Source of the DNA: Dysgonamonadaceae bacterium | GTDB taxonomy: Bacteria; Bacteroidota; Bacteroidia; Bacteroidales; Azobacteroidaceae | NCBI GenBank assembly: GCA_031289145.1 | Contig: JAITQA010000098.1 | Coordinates: 1-54,336 of the forward strand | Reading direction: 5' to 3' | Length of the DNA stretch: 54,336 nt | Shown here: positions 26,901 to 35,072 of the stretch, one piece after another | How positions within the stretch are numbered: the first letter of the stretch is position 1 | How the letters are laid out: each line of letters starts with the position of its first letter | The notes under the pieces: model-generated | What the model was told of the DNA's origin: nothing | What the model saw: the letters and a program-made list of their open reading frames with translations, nothing else | Databases searched by the model: none | Position numbers and translations under genes: made by a program

Positions 26901-27154
26901 TTCAAAAGAGCAACCAGTATTTCATTCACATTAGCATCCTTTTTATTGATGCTGACCTTGCGCTGTCCCAGAATCACTTCCTTGCTGTAGGAGATCTCGA
27001 CGTTGCCCACTCGCTCAAGTTCGCTGAGAGCCGTTTCGAGCGATACGTTTTCAAGATGCAGCGTGATTTGTTGCAGATTGGCTGCCGTCAATGTCGGTAC
27101 AGCAACGGAAAAACCAAACAAACAAATAATAATGGCATTAAATTTTTTTTTCAT
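23930..27154 (-). CDS. SusC-like TonB-dependent receptor with STN signalling domain
   Basis: A 1074-residue outer-membrane receptor that takes up glycan. Signal peptide to about residue 25; STN domain about 25-105 (LQQITLHLENVSLETAL); carboxypeptidase-like domain about 110-195 (GIPVKGIIVNENGDPVVGAS); TonB plug from VVVIGYGTVKKRDLTGSVAS; beta-barrel from about 320 to the C-terminal TMGVRIVF. The STN domain is what signals to a FecR-type anti-sigma factor, matching the fecR and sigma genes upstream. A hairpin (27186-27218) lies in the gap between fecR and this gene. Confidence 0.95.
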   Translation of the reverse strand: MKKKFNAIIICLFGFSVAVPTLTAANLQQITLHLENVSLETALSELERVGNVEISYSKEVILGQRKVSINKKDANVNEILVALLKETGVTWEIVDNKIYLTGREANVAEGIPVKGIIVNENGDPVVGASIYSRTEKKRTVSDLTGAFSIEVEEGSMLDVTYMGYADTSVKATSGATLRIVLKETVKSLDDVVVIGYGTVKKRDLTGSVASVKGDIMNSFAKVNVQSALQGRAAGVEVKQGSGMPGSTIQIRIRGTNSIKGGNEPLYIIDGFPGQISTLNVADVESIEVLKDASASAIYGSRAANGVVLITTKQAKQGKMNVEYNGSIGFASQIKKLDLMTGSEYLQFMNEQQKIATGNDFYTTEQIAAAGKGTDWQDLVFRTAQVNNHSINISGGNEMMLGLLGVSYYDQEGIIPANEIKKMSIRAQVSMNLSKKLTVSGKLLYMFTDWDRNDSSGTNRLASVIGSILGAPATITPYDENGNYSLMRTDFLTGGLNPIAYINEVTRKQLNYGFVSNAAIDYKPISDLTIRLSGNANVMDTRNEYYTSTAYPGSMGSATLGFPQTVDLNSTNTVTYDKTFVQAHHVTAMAGMTYDQSVSKSASMSAEQFQSDAGGVFNIGAGAKQNVPSSSYSKWTILSFFGRLNYACNSKYMATFNMRADGSSRYSKGGKWGYFPSTALAWRVSEESFMERSTDFLSDLKLRVSYGVTGNTGVSPYQTLDLITSGTIVLNKDLTPYYRMSDTYQSNLKWETTTQLDLGVDFSLFDNRVRVTADYYMKKTKDLLNTVEMPRSSGYTTSTQNIGRMENKGFEVWFDADILKGLLEWNVTANASFNKNKVTELYQGKDMNGAQQDIVIMKDFVHLIRVGEPLGVFYGFVDDGYDDQGRVLYKDVDGDGSITTFDREIIGTPHPDCTLGFTSSWKYKNFQLSCFLYASLGADIYSLSMAALTHDYQWGISTMREVLYDHWTPDNPNATYPNITAAASGNLRMSNRFVYDASYLRMKNFELAYNLPESLLGMRKAQVYVSAQNLFTVTKYPFWDVEVNAQGGSSAIEQGIDAYNYPGNKSYTMGVRIVF

Positions 27155-27185
27155 ATTTTTGTGTATTAAAATTAATAAGGAAATA

Positions 27186-27218
27186 GGGCTTCGTGTGACC
27201 GGAGGTCATATAAAGCCC
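27186..27218. other. Stem-loop in the fecR-susC gap
   Basis: GGGCTT and AAGCCC pair outside an inner TGACC-gga-GGTCA stem, between the fecR stop and the susC start. There is no strong T-run after it, so it may be an attenuating terminator or a leader structure of the susCD message. Confidence 0.45.
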
Positions 27219-27229
27219 TTACTTGAAGG

Positions 27230-28237
27230 CTAATACTTTTTCTTCTCTTTTCTCAGGTATATTTCATATCCTTCGCCCTTGTCAACAAAGTGCACGGGTG
27301 TGATCAGTTCCAGTCGATTGATGATCTTTTCGAGCGACGCGTCCTGCTCAAACCGAATGTGATAGGTGTATTTGTAGAGTTGCCGGTTGGTGATCACGAA
27401 TGTTTTTCCGAAGTGACGCTCAAGCACGCACAGCATGTCTTGCAGATGTGTATTTTTGAAAACGAGATTGCCGGAGGTCCATGCAAAATAATCTTCTGTT
27501 CCATCTGAGGAGGCGATGGTGCACACACCGTCGGCTTTGGTGAACGTCACGAGCTGACCGGGCTTGACAGACTGTGCCTGGGCATCGGCCAATACTTTAT
27601 TGTATATGTCGATCGAACCTTCGTTCAGGTAAGTCAGAATTTCTTTGTCCTCGGGATAGGCTTTGACGTTAAATTCCGTGCCCGTCACCACAATGTCCAT
27701 ACCCGTCAACTCGACGCGAAACGAACGAGCCGTGTCTTTGGCCACCTCAAAGAAAGCCTCGCCCGAAAGCGTTACGCGGCGTTCATTACCAGTAAACCGA
27801 TCGGGATATTGCAGCCGCGAGTCGGCATTGAGCCAAACGATCGTTCCGTCGGACAGCACGACTTGTTGCCGTTGCGCCTTGGGTACATACGTGTTAATGA
27901 TTTTCGCCACAACGTCGTCTGCTACGGGAACCGATCGAAAGATAAAGTAGGAAGACACGAGTAATATTGGTATCAGCACAGCCGCCACGCGTGCAATCCG
28001 CGGCCACAGCGTCTTCCGCTGTAGTGGCAGACGTGCTTCTATGTGTTGACGCATCCGTTCGTCCGGCGCTGCATGATCAATCAGTATCTCGCTGTTGTCG
28101 TTGATCTGTTGCGACATCCGTTGCTTCAGAAAAAGTTGCCCTTCGTCCGAAGCGAACCATTCCCGCACCTGCTGCCGTTCTTCAGGGGCGCTTTCCCCCC
28201 TGAAATAACGTTCGATAAGCTGTTTTTTCAGTTTCAT
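27230..28237 (-). CDS. FecR-family anti-sigma factor
   Basis: A 335-residue inner-membrane protein. The N-terminal cytoplasmic part (about 1-80) binds the sigma factor; a membrane segment RIARVAAVLIPILLVSSYF lies near residues 80-100; the FecR domain is about 115-210 (QVVLSDGTIVWLNADSRL, GEAFFEVAKDT); the end, about 260-335, is DUF4974-like and contacts the STN domain of SusC. Transcribed after the sigma gene with a 157-base gap containing a near-palindromic GTAC stretch. It belongs to the PUL relay. Confidence 0.93.
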   Translation of the reverse strand: MKLKKQLIERYFRGESAPEERQQVREWFASDEGQLFLKQRMSQQINDNSEILIDHAAPDERMRQHIEARLPLQRKTLWPRIARVAAVLIPILLVSSYFIFRSVPVADDVVAKIINTYVPKAQRQQVVLSDGTIVWLNADSRLQYPDRFTGNERRVTLSGEAFFEVAKDTARSFRVELTGMDIVVTGTEFNVKAYPEDKEILTYLNEGSIDIYNKVLADAQAQSVKPGQLVTFTKADGVCTIASSDGTEDYFAWTSGNLVFKNTHLQDMLCVLERHFGKTFVITNRQLYKYTYHIRFEQDASLEKIINRLELITPVHFVDKGEGYEIYLRKEKKKY

Positions 28238-28394
28238 TCTGTTGTACTTTATATATAGTACACATTGGGCGGGAAAAAGTATGATAGAATTTACGGATTT
28301 TTTTCCGGTCTTGAATCGCTTTACCGGTGAATACGACTTTGAGGCCTTGTATCTTCAATGGACCGTGAGTTGATCTACAAAAGAACACAGTCGG

Positions 28395-28931
28395 CTAACG
28401 GCTGCTCATCATGTTTTTCCTCAATTCCTTGATGATTTGATTGTATTGAAACTTCACCGTGTTCTCCGAAAGGGTCAGTCGCCTGGCTATTTCGGCATTC
28501 AACAGTTCGTCGTCGATTTTCATTTCGCAGATGCGACGACGTTGTGGTGATAATTGCGCGATGGCTTTGCGAAGTGCCTTTAGCACGTGTTCTTCGTAGA
28601 CAGGTTCGGCGTCCGGCGCATCCGCAAGGTCGTTGGTCATTGCTTCGTTGACTTCTGCATAGTCGCGAGCGTGGTCACGCAACTCATTGAGTAGATGGTT
28701 CTTCATACTGGTGAACAGATACTTCCGCAGATGCCCGTCTTCATTGATAGCCGTCCGCTTCTCCCACAGCTTGAGAAAGAGCCACTGCACACAATCTTCC
28801 GCCCACGCACGATTTTGCAGATAATGAAAAGCGAAGCCATACAAAGATCCGTTGTATTTTTCCCACACTATGGCAAACACCTTTCTGTCACCATGTTTCA
28901 GGCCTGTTAACAAAGATTTTTCGCTATCCAT
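28395..28931 (-). CDS. ECF sigma-70 factor of the PUL
   Basis: A 178-residue RpoE-like sigma factor. Region 2 has FAFHYLQNRAWAEDCVQWLF and LWEKRTAINEDGHLRKYLFT; region 4 has LSPQRRRICEMKIDDELL and RRLTLSENTVKFQYNQIIKE, the HTH. It should direct RNA polymerase to the susCD promoter when the SusC/FecR relay fires. First gene of the PUL on this strand; its start is only 16 bases from the right-hand 93-bp repeat, so the whole regulatory unit was carried with the island. Confidence 0.93.
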   Translation of the reverse strand: MDSEKSLLTGLKHGDRKVFAIVWEKYNGSLYGFAFHYLQNRAWAEDCVQWLFLKLWEKRTAINEDGHLRKYLFTSMKNHLLNELRDHARDYAEVNEAMTNDLADAPDAEPVYEEHVLKALRKAIAQLSPQRRRICEMKIDDELLNAEIARRLTLSENTVKFQYNQIIKELRKNMMSSR

Positions 28932-28947
28932 CTGCGCTTGGGCGTAT

Positions 28948-29040
28948 AAATTCAGTCAAAAAGGTTTTCAATTTCTTCCATATTCAGATTGTTCAAAGGA
29001 TTGTTGGCAGTGATAAATGTTTCCGACAAACGATTTTTTT
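28948..29040. repeat. Right 93-bp direct repeat (3' end of helicase gene)
   Basis: Identical to 14711-14803. Bases 28952-29040 encode the last 28 residues (about NRLSETFITANNPLNNLN to the end, LFD) and the stop of the SNF2 helicase, so this copy is functional coding sequence. Four more identical bases lie beyond the stop, and the two flanks then differ completely. Confidence 0.9.
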
Positions 29041-31798
29041 CCGCTTGTAGCCATAAAATTTTCTCTTCAATCGTATCGTTGGAGATGAAACGGTAAACCA
29101 TCACCTTTTTATCTTGCCCAATGCGGTGCGCTCGGCTCAAAGCCTGCATTTCTGCGGCCGGATTCCACCAGGGGTCAATGATGAATACATAATCGGCAGC
29201 TGTCAGGTTCAATCCTGTCCCGCCTGCTTTCAGGGATATGAAGAAAGCATTCACGTCTTCATTTTGATTAAACCGGTCGATTTGCGCTTCACGGTCAAGC
29301 GTTTGTCCGATGAGCATGGCATATTTCCAGTCTCTTTCATCAAATGTTTTTGCTAATAATTTAAGGTATTTTACAAATGAGGAAAAAATCAAGACTTTAT
29401 GCCTGCTTGCTTTTATATTTTCTAAATAAAGGATGATTTGGTCTAATTTTCCCGAATCGCCTTCGTATTCCGGATAAGTCAGGGCGGGATGGTTGGAGAG
29501 GAGCCGGAGACGGGTCAGGCTTTGCAAAGCTATCAAGTTGTTTTGCAAGAAAAGTTCCTTGTTTTCCAATAGCTTATTGCGAATACTGTTTTTTTCTGCA
29601 ATGTATATTTTTTCCTGCTCTTCGGTCATATCGCAATAAACGACTTCTTGCGACAAGGGTGGTAATTCCGGCGTTACCTCTTCTTTTGTCCGGCGAAGCA
29701 GAAAAGGTTGTATCAGTCGTAGCAGGGATTCTTCGGCCTGTTTGTTTTTCTCTTTAATAATTTTGTTAATATAACGGTCCTTGAAAAATGACAAACTGCC
29801 CAATAAGCCGGGATTGATAAAATTGAATTGTGCCCAGAGGTCTGACAGGGAGTTTTCTATCGGCGTCCCGGTTAAAGTCAATTTGTAGTCGGAAATCAGT
29901 TTCTTGACGGCATGGTAAATAATGGAATCGGGATTTTTGATGTATTGGCTTTCATCTAAAACGATATAATGAAAAGGATATTCTGCCAGATAATCCTCAT
30001 CGGAGCGGACCATTCCGTACGATGTGATAATCACTTGATAAGGACGGAAGAGGTCTTCTATCTTATCCGGTTTCAGTCGCTTGACGCCTGCATGGATATA
30101 GGCTTTCAAATCCGGTGCGAATTTTTTCAGTTCGTTTTGCCAGTTATGCAGCAGGGAGGTCGGAGCGACTATTAAGGATGCCGGGGTATGGGGCGTGGAA
30201 TAAACGGATACAAGCAAAGCAATTGTCTGAATGGTTTTCCCAAGGCCCATATCGTCGGCCAGACATCCGCCGAAATTCATTTTCCGGAGATGTTTCAGCC
30301 AGTAAAAACCCTCTTTTTGATAAGGCCGCAGCAGGACGTCCAATTGTTCCGGAAGGAAAGCGTGTTCGACCGGCGTTTGTTTGAATCGTTCTAAATCTAC
30401 GCTTCGTTCATCAAGGAAAAAGGATTCAATAACATCATTTAAAAAGTGGGCATGTATTTTCTTCAAGCGAATTCCGGCCTTGCTGTCTTCCGCATATAGA
30501 AAAAGTTCCTGATAACGTTGGAACCATTCTTCCGGCAGGATAAAGATGCTTCCATCCGGCAGGACATATTCCGGATTCCCGTTTAGAATATGTTTCCGAA
30601 AACGATTGAAAGGCAGTTTAAAATGCTCAAAAACCACTTCTATTGCCAATTCGAACCAGTCGATTTTTTCAGTTACTGTCGATTGCAGGCTTATTTTACC
30701 TTGATAATAGCTTTTTTTTGTATGCTGTTCAATAAAAAAATCTTTCAGGTCGTCGTAATGGCTGTTTATCCAGTCAATCAAACCATAGCGTTGCAGGATT
30801 TCCGGATTCCGTATCAGGTAAAAATGATTTTCTCCTTCCTGCCGTAAATCCATATTGACTAAGCGATTAAACATAACACTCTCCCATTCCGGATCCCGGT
30901 CGAACCAGCAGATATTTTCTGTTCCGTCTGTTTCTTCCAAGTTGACCACCCTCCTCTTTCGCTGATTTACCGTAGGCAGAAAACGTTGGTTGCCATACCG
31001 GAAATACAGGGAGAGTACCAAACTGGCGTAGAAATCTTCTTCTAATACTAAAACGGCTTGTTTTTCCGGCTGTTTTTCATTCATTTCTATGCCTTCAATC
31101 CGCACTTCGTATTTGGGAATGGTTTTCAGGACGAATTTTTCGATATACAATTTTTCGGAAGACGCCGGTACATCAATATGCGTTTTGGTAAAAAACGGGA
31201 TTAATTTTTTGGCATCAATATTTTCCACGCAGTGAATTTTATTACCCAACAGGGCAATACAAGGTTCGTGCGACAGAATTATCGCCGGTTCCTGTTGTAA
31301 TAGAATTTCTTCCTCGCCATTGGTCAAAGTGATAAAGTAGCGCAAGCCCTTTTCGTCTTTGATGAAATTGAACAAACAGCGGCTTGTTTCCTGTAGCAGT
31401 TCGATTCGGTTGTGTGCATAAACCGTCCGGCTACCGGCTGTTTCACGGAAGAAAACAGGAATACCGGTTTGCTTGGCAAAATTCATAATTTTGGGACAAT
31501 TTTTTTCGATGCGGGGTCGAATCAGATTGTCGATAGTATTTTGCGCAATCTTCGCCTTGTCTTTTTCGCGTGAATATGCTTTTAACAATGATTCGTCCGA
31601 AACTTCATTCACCGCTTTCATCAATGCGATCACCTCCGAAGAGGCTCCTTTTTCGATTTCTTCCTTATTGTTGGGGAGTCCTAAAATCGTGTAGCTTCCG
31701 CTATCTTGTGGGATAGCCGAATAGAGATTGATTTTCCATCCGAATTGCCGGTGGTGGGTGACTACTAAAACTAATTTATCATTCACAGGTGTATACAT
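28952..31798 (-). CDS. SNF2-family helicase/ATPase
   Basis: A 948-residue SWI2/SNF2-type ATPase that moves on double-stranded DNA; bacterial members are poorly known. The C-terminal half holds the motor: CLADDMGLGKTIQTIALL (motif I, about 515), VLDESQYIKNPDS (DExx box), LTLTGTPIENS (III), FSSFVKYLKLL, LKAGGTGLNLTAADYVFIID and QALSRAHRIGQDK (V and VI). The N-terminal half (about 1-480) is a large domain seen in Bacteroidota SNF2 proteins. Its last 89 bases are the 93-bp repeat bordering the PUL, so the gene 3' end is the insertion point. A TATCTTTG element at 31816-31823 is its likely promoter. Confidence 0.92.
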   Translation of the reverse strand: MYTPVNDKLVLVVTHHRQFGWKINLYSAIPQDSGSYTILGLPNNKEEIEKGASSEVIALMKAVNEVSDESLLKAYSREKDKAKIAQNTIDNLIRPRIEKNCPKIMNFAKQTGIPVFFRETAGSRTVYAHNRIELLQETSRCLFNFIKDEKGLRYFITLTNGEEEILLQQEPAIILSHEPCIALLGNKIHCVENIDAKKLIPFFTKTHIDVPASSEKLYIEKFVLKTIPKYEVRIEGIEMNEKQPEKQAVLVLEEDFYASLVLSLYFRYGNQRFLPTVNQRKRRVVNLEETDGTENICWFDRDPEWESVMFNRLVNMDLRQEGENHFYLIRNPEILQRYGLIDWINSHYDDLKDFFIEQHTKKSYYQGKISLQSTVTEKIDWFELAIEVVFEHFKLPFNRFRKHILNGNPEYVLPDGSIFILPEEWFQRYQELFLYAEDSKAGIRLKKIHAHFLNDVIESFFLDERSVDLERFKQTPVEHAFLPEQLDVLLRPYQKEGFYWLKHLRKMNFGGCLADDMGLGKTIQTIALLVSVYSTPHTPASLIVAPTSLLHNWQNELKKFAPDLKAYIHAGVKRLKPDKIEDLFRPYQVIITSYGMVRSDEDYLAEYPFHYIVLDESQYIKNPDSIIYHAVKKLISDYKLTLTGTPIENSLSDLWAQFNFINPGLLGSLSFFKDRYINKIIKEKNKQAEESLLRLIQPFLLRRTKEEVTPELPPLSQEVVYCDMTEEQEKIYIAEKNSIRNKLLENKELFLQNNLIALQSLTRLRLLSNHPALTYPEYEGDSGKLDQIILYLENIKASRHKVLIFSSFVKYLKLLAKTFDERDWKYAMLIGQTLDREAQIDRFNQNEDVNAFFISLKAGGTGLNLTAADYVFIIDPWWNPAAEMQALSRAHRIGQDKKVMVYRFISNDTIEEKILWLQAEKNRLSETFITANNPLNNLNMEEIENLFD

Positions 31799-31815
31799 TC
31801 TAAATAAACGTTATG

Positions 31816-31823
31816 CAAAGATA
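31816..31823 (-). promoter_or_regulatory. Promoter -7 element of the helicase gene
   Basis: Minus-strand TATCTTTG matches TAnnTTTG and lies 18 bases upstream of the ATG at 31798. No clear -33 partner is visible. Confidence 0.4.
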
Positions 31824-31926
31824 CGGTATTTTGTGGAAAGAATCTCCATAAAAGCGCTGAAACTAATGCTAAATTGGACAATAAGTCACTTGTTTCAGCG
31901 TTATTATCCCTGTGAAGCGTTTTAAA

Positions 31927-32631
31927 ATGAATAAAAAAACAGGCAGTATCATCGTCTTTCTGTTGTGCGGATGTAGTCTTTTTGCACAGAAGCAGCAGGT
32001 GAAAAATCAGCCGTATGGTGATTATAAATTGTATCACTTTGGGATTACCATAGGCTTGAATTTTCAGGATATGCTGTTGACAAATACCGGTCTTGTCGGC
32101 GAAGACGGGCAAACATGGTATGCTACTATTCCCAATTACTCGCCCGGATTCACAGTAGGTCTGATTGCTGATTTATATCTCAATCCTTTTATGAATTTGC
32201 GTTTTACGCCGACTCTTTCGTTTGGCGATAAAAATTTTGAGTTTGTAGAGCAAGATTCGGACGAGCGTTTCAAAACAGCAGTTCGTTCCAACTACTTAAC
32301 GGCGCCACTTGATGTGAAATTTCGTTCGATGCGTCTCAATAATTATCGGCCTTATGTGTTTGCCGGTGTGTATACAGCCCTTGACCTCGGACGAAAAAAA
32401 GACGAAGTGTTACTGATGAAACCGATGGATTACGGTCTCAGCATCGGTTTGGGTTGTGATTTTTATCTTCCTATCATCAAAGTGATTCCGGAAATACGGT
32501 TCTGCTTCGGTCTGGGAGACATATTTGAAAAAGACCGTTCCGATTTGACCGACCTGAGCCTGCTTAAATATCCGAATGCGCTTTCTAAAGGGCGTTCACG
32601 GATGATTATGATTACATTTAATTTTGAATAA
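31927..32631 (+). CDS. porT: PorT-like type IX secretion/outer-membrane protein
   Basis: A 234-residue predicted outer-membrane beta-barrel. Signal peptide ends CGCSLFAQ. The pattern YKLYHFGITIGLNFQD, RSNYLTAPLDVKFRSMRLNNYRPYVFAG, LGCDFYLPIIKVIPEIRFCFGLGD and a C-terminal MIMITFNFE with terminal aromatic residue fits PorT, a component of the type IX secretion system. I use ATG 31927 rather than the GTG at 31912. The nearest T9SS genes are not in this window. Divergent from the helicase gene. Confidence 0.78.
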   Translation: MNKKTGSIIVFLLCGCSLFAQKQQVKNQPYGDYKLYHFGITIGLNFQDMLLTNTGLVGEDGQTWYATIPNYSPGFTVGLIADLYLNPFMNLRFTPTLSFGDKNFEFVEQDSDERFKTAVRSNYLTAPLDVKFRSMRLNNYRPYVFAGVYTALDLGRKKDEVLLMKPMDYGLSIGLGCDFYLPIIKVIPEIRFCFGLGDIFEKDRSDLTDLSLLKYPNALSKGRSRMIMITFNFE

Positions 32632-32680
32632 CGACTTTCGCATTTGTCATTTTCAATGGTCGTTTAAAGCCAAAGAAAAA

Positions 32681-32803
32681 GGGAATTCTCACGAACTCCC
32701 TAATCCAATCTTTGTTAACCTTAAATCTAATACTATTATGAAAAAACCACAGCACAAAGATAAGGCTATATCTTATTCCTGCCAAATTTTTTTTAATAAA
32801 TAG
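32681..32803 (+). other. Leader-like hairpin with a 21-codon ORF
   Basis: GGGAATTC-TCAC-GAACTCCC (32681-32700, one mismatch) is followed by an AT-rich stretch and ATG 32738, which opens a 21-residue frame MKKPQHKDKAISYSCQIFFNK ending at 32803. The gene downstream on this strand is absent, because the flotillin gene points the other way. It resembles conserved leader-type RNAs of Bacteroidales, but I cannot name it from sequence alone. Confidence 0.4.
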
Positions 32804-32859
32804 TGTTAAATTTTTTATTTTTTGTGCTAATAATTTTTAATAGCAACTTTTTTCCTACT

Positions 32860-34458
32860 TTATTCTGCTTTTTTTGTGTCGGATTTGTTTGTATTTGTAT
32901 CTTTCCCTTTCAGCACATTCGGTATGCCGGGTATGGTTTTCATGATATCCGTCACCGGAGCGATAGATGAAATCAGTCCTGTGAGTAAGTTCGTTAGCGT
33001 ACCGCCCTGGGTGGTATCCATCACATTGACATGGCCGAGGTTGATATGTTCGAAGGCTTTTACCTGTTCGGCGGCAATATCTTTCCACTGGTCGACCATT
33101 TTCCATTGGATAGCGACCTGCGGGTTATTTTCGGCCACGCGCACCATGGCTTCAAATCCTTCGGCCTGCGCCATCAGAGAAGCTTTTTCGGCGGCAGCCT
33201 TGGCCAAACCTTGTTGTTCGATAACTTTAGCATGTGCCAGACCTTCAGCTGTGATGGCCTCTCCCTTACCTTTACCTTCGGCTGCAATAGCGTCGGCAAG
33301 TCCTTGGGCTTCTATGCGTTGCCGGTTGGCATTGGCTTCGGCCTCTTTTTCCAATTTCAGCTGATAGGCTTGCGCATCAATCAGTTTTTGTTGTTTGGCT
33401 ATTTCGGAGGGAACAATCTGTTCGGCTTTCAGGGCGGATTCGGTGCGTTTGGCGCGGGCTTCTTCAGCTTCTTTGCGAGCAAGTTCCTTGTTTTTCTCAA
33501 TTTCCGCCTTGGCCCGTTCATCGGCCGACAAGGCCAAACTCTGCGATTCGGCTTTGATAACTTCCAGTTCTGCATTGGAGATAGTCACTTTTTTAGCAGC
33601 CTCAATCTCTCCGATACGCGCCTGCGAATTGAATTGCGCTACGCTGACATCCCGGTTCTTTTGCGCTTCGGCTACTTTCGAATCCCTTTCCGATTCGGCT
33701 TGCGCTACCGAAATACTTTGGTCTCTTTGGGCGTTGGCGATGGCAATCATCTCTTCTTTTTTCGTTTCGGCAACCGAAGCATTTTTGATTTTCAGCTGTT
33801 CGGCAACCTTGGTTTCTCCTTCGCGTTCGGCGGTAGAAATTTCCACATTGGCCTGATTGATGGCTTTCGCCTGGTCTTTTTTACCCAAGGCCACAATATA
33901 ACCGGCTTCATCCTGTATATCGGTGATATTGATATTGATCAGGTATAAACCTATTTTGCGGAGTTCGGTATCAATAAGTCCTTTGGCTTTCGCTAAGAAC
34001 TCGTCGCGGTCGGCGTTCAGTTTTTCAATGGTCATATCGGCGATAATCGTTCTCATCTGGCCGTAGACGATGTCTTTCACCAGGTCTTCGATTTCGGGAC
34101 GTCCCAAGCCCAGGATTCTTTCGGCAGCGGCCTGCATCACATCCTGTTCGGTACTGATACCCACCGTTACGGTGGTAGGCACATCCACCCGGATGTTTTG
34201 TGAAGACAAGGCTTTTTGCAGGTTACAATCGAATTGGAGCGGTTTCAATGACATATAGGCGTAGCCTTGCAGAACCGGAACTACAAAAGCCGCTCCTCCC
34301 TGAATACATTTCGACGATTTGTTGCCGCCGGTTTTACCGTAAATAACTAAAATTTCATCGGATTTACACCTTCTGAAACGAGACAAAATTCCAATAAGGG
34401 TCAGAATTACCAGGACTACCAAGGACCCGATAAGAATAAAAATATTTGAATCAAGCAT
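32860..34458 (-). CDS. Flotillin-family (SPFH) membrane protein
   Basis: A 532-residue flotillin. An N-terminal membrane segment (IFILIGSLVVLVILTLIGIL, residues 5-24) is followed by an SPFH domain about 40-210 (VTVGISTEQDVMQAAAERIL, MRTIIADMTIEKLNADRDEF) and a long coiled-coil rich in Glu/Ala/Lys repeats about 210-430 (KAINQANVEISTAEREGE). Flotillins organise membrane domains. The NfeD-like gene lies 11 bases upstream, the usual partner. C-terminal end is hydrophilic. Strongly repetitive composition makes other-frame ORFs here meaningless. Confidence 0.92.
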   Translation of the reverse strand: MLDSNIFILIGSLVVLVILTLIGILSRFRRCKSDEILVIYGKTGGNKSSKCIQGGAAFVVPVLQGYAYMSLKPLQFDCNLQKALSSQNIRVDVPTTVTVGISTEQDVMQAAAERILGLGRPEIEDLVKDIVYGQMRTIIADMTIEKLNADRDEFLAKAKGLIDTELRKIGLYLININITDIQDEAGYIVALGKKDQAKAINQANVEISTAEREGETKVAEQLKIKNASVAETKKEEMIAIANAQRDQSISVAQAESERDSKVAEAQKNRDVSVAQFNSQARIGEIEAAKKVTISNAELEVIKAESQSLALSADERAKAEIEKNKELARKEAEEARAKRTESALKAEQIVPSEIAKQQKLIDAQAYQLKLEKEAEANANRQRIEAQGLADAIAAEGKGKGEAITAEGLAHAKVIEQQGLAKAAAEKASLMAQAEGFEAMVRVAENNPQVAIQWKMVDQWKDIAAEQVKAFEHINLGHVNVMDTTQGGTLTNLLTGLISSIAPVTDIMKTIPGIPNVLKGKDTNTNKSDTKKAE

Positions 34459-34469
34459 ATTATAAAAAT

Positions 34470-34982
34470 TTAGATAATAAAGTCAACGGGATATACTAAT
34501 TTCCGGGTGCCGGAAACCTTGATTTTCTGGCCTTTTTCGAAGCTGCTGCCATCGGGACATTCCAAGGTAATCGTGACAGGCCGACCTTCCAAACTTACGA
34601 ATACCTCACCTGTTTTCATATTGTTGTCCCAAAAATACACCTCGGCCTCCATTTCTTTTATTTCATTGGTGTACTGCATGGTTTGCTGCAATTGCTCAAA
34701 GACAAGTTTATAGAGATAGTACAGTACTGCCACAAAAATAATGCCGGTGAGCACACCAACACTTACAGAAAGGAGATTGACTGTTTCCATCAGCGTTAAT
34801 ACCAATGAGAAGCCGATGGAAAAATGAATCAGCCCTTTGAAAGAAATAAAATCACTCAAAAGGAACCCGGAACCGACGTCCACGTCGGTATCCATGTCGA
34901 TATCGCCGAAAAAAAGAGAGCCAATCGTACTGAGTACGAATAAGGCGGAAGACACAATCAATAGAATTACATACCAAGCCAT
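34470..34982 (-). CDS. NfeD-like membrane protein
   Basis: A 170-residue protein with an N-terminal membrane segment (WYVILLIVSSALFVLSTIGS), a second hydrophobic region with FSIGFSLVLTLMETVNLL and VLTGIIFVAVLYYLYKLV, and a C-terminal OB-fold (about 100-170: AEVYFWDNNMKTGEVFVSL, GQKIKVSGTRKLVYPVDF). NfeD-like proteins partner with flotillins. It is the first gene of the two-gene unit. Confidence 0.88.
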   Translation of the reverse strand: MAWYVILLIVSSALFVLSTIGSLFFGDIDMDTDVDVGSGFLLSDFISFKGLIHFSIGFSLVLTLMETVNLLSVSVGVLTGIIFVAVLYYLYKLVFEQLQQTMQYTNEIKEMEAEVYFWDNNMKTGEVFVSLEGRPVTITLECPDGSSFEKGQKIKVSGTRKLVYPVDFII

Positions 34983-35039
34983 AGCATTTAAATTTTAATG
35001 TTTTTCACTTTTACAAATAATTTGAACTGTTTCGCTATG

Positions 35040-35072
35040 CAAATATAAGGATTATTTTTTGAATAAAACAAA
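35040..35072 (-). promoter_or_regulatory. Promoter of nfeD-flotillin
   Basis: Minus-strand TTTG (35069-35072), 21 bases, then TATATTTG (35040-35047) upstream of the NfeD ATG at 34982. It matches the Bacteroidota consensus in both halves. Confidence 0.6.

Noticed and set aside
14804-28947. Integrase or transposase inside the island
   Set aside because: I looked at each gene in the island and found none; the insertion mechanism stays open.
33031-33948. 305-codon plus-strand frame rich in Phe and Gly
   Set aside because: Shadow of the Glu/Ala-rich coiled coil of the flotillin gene.
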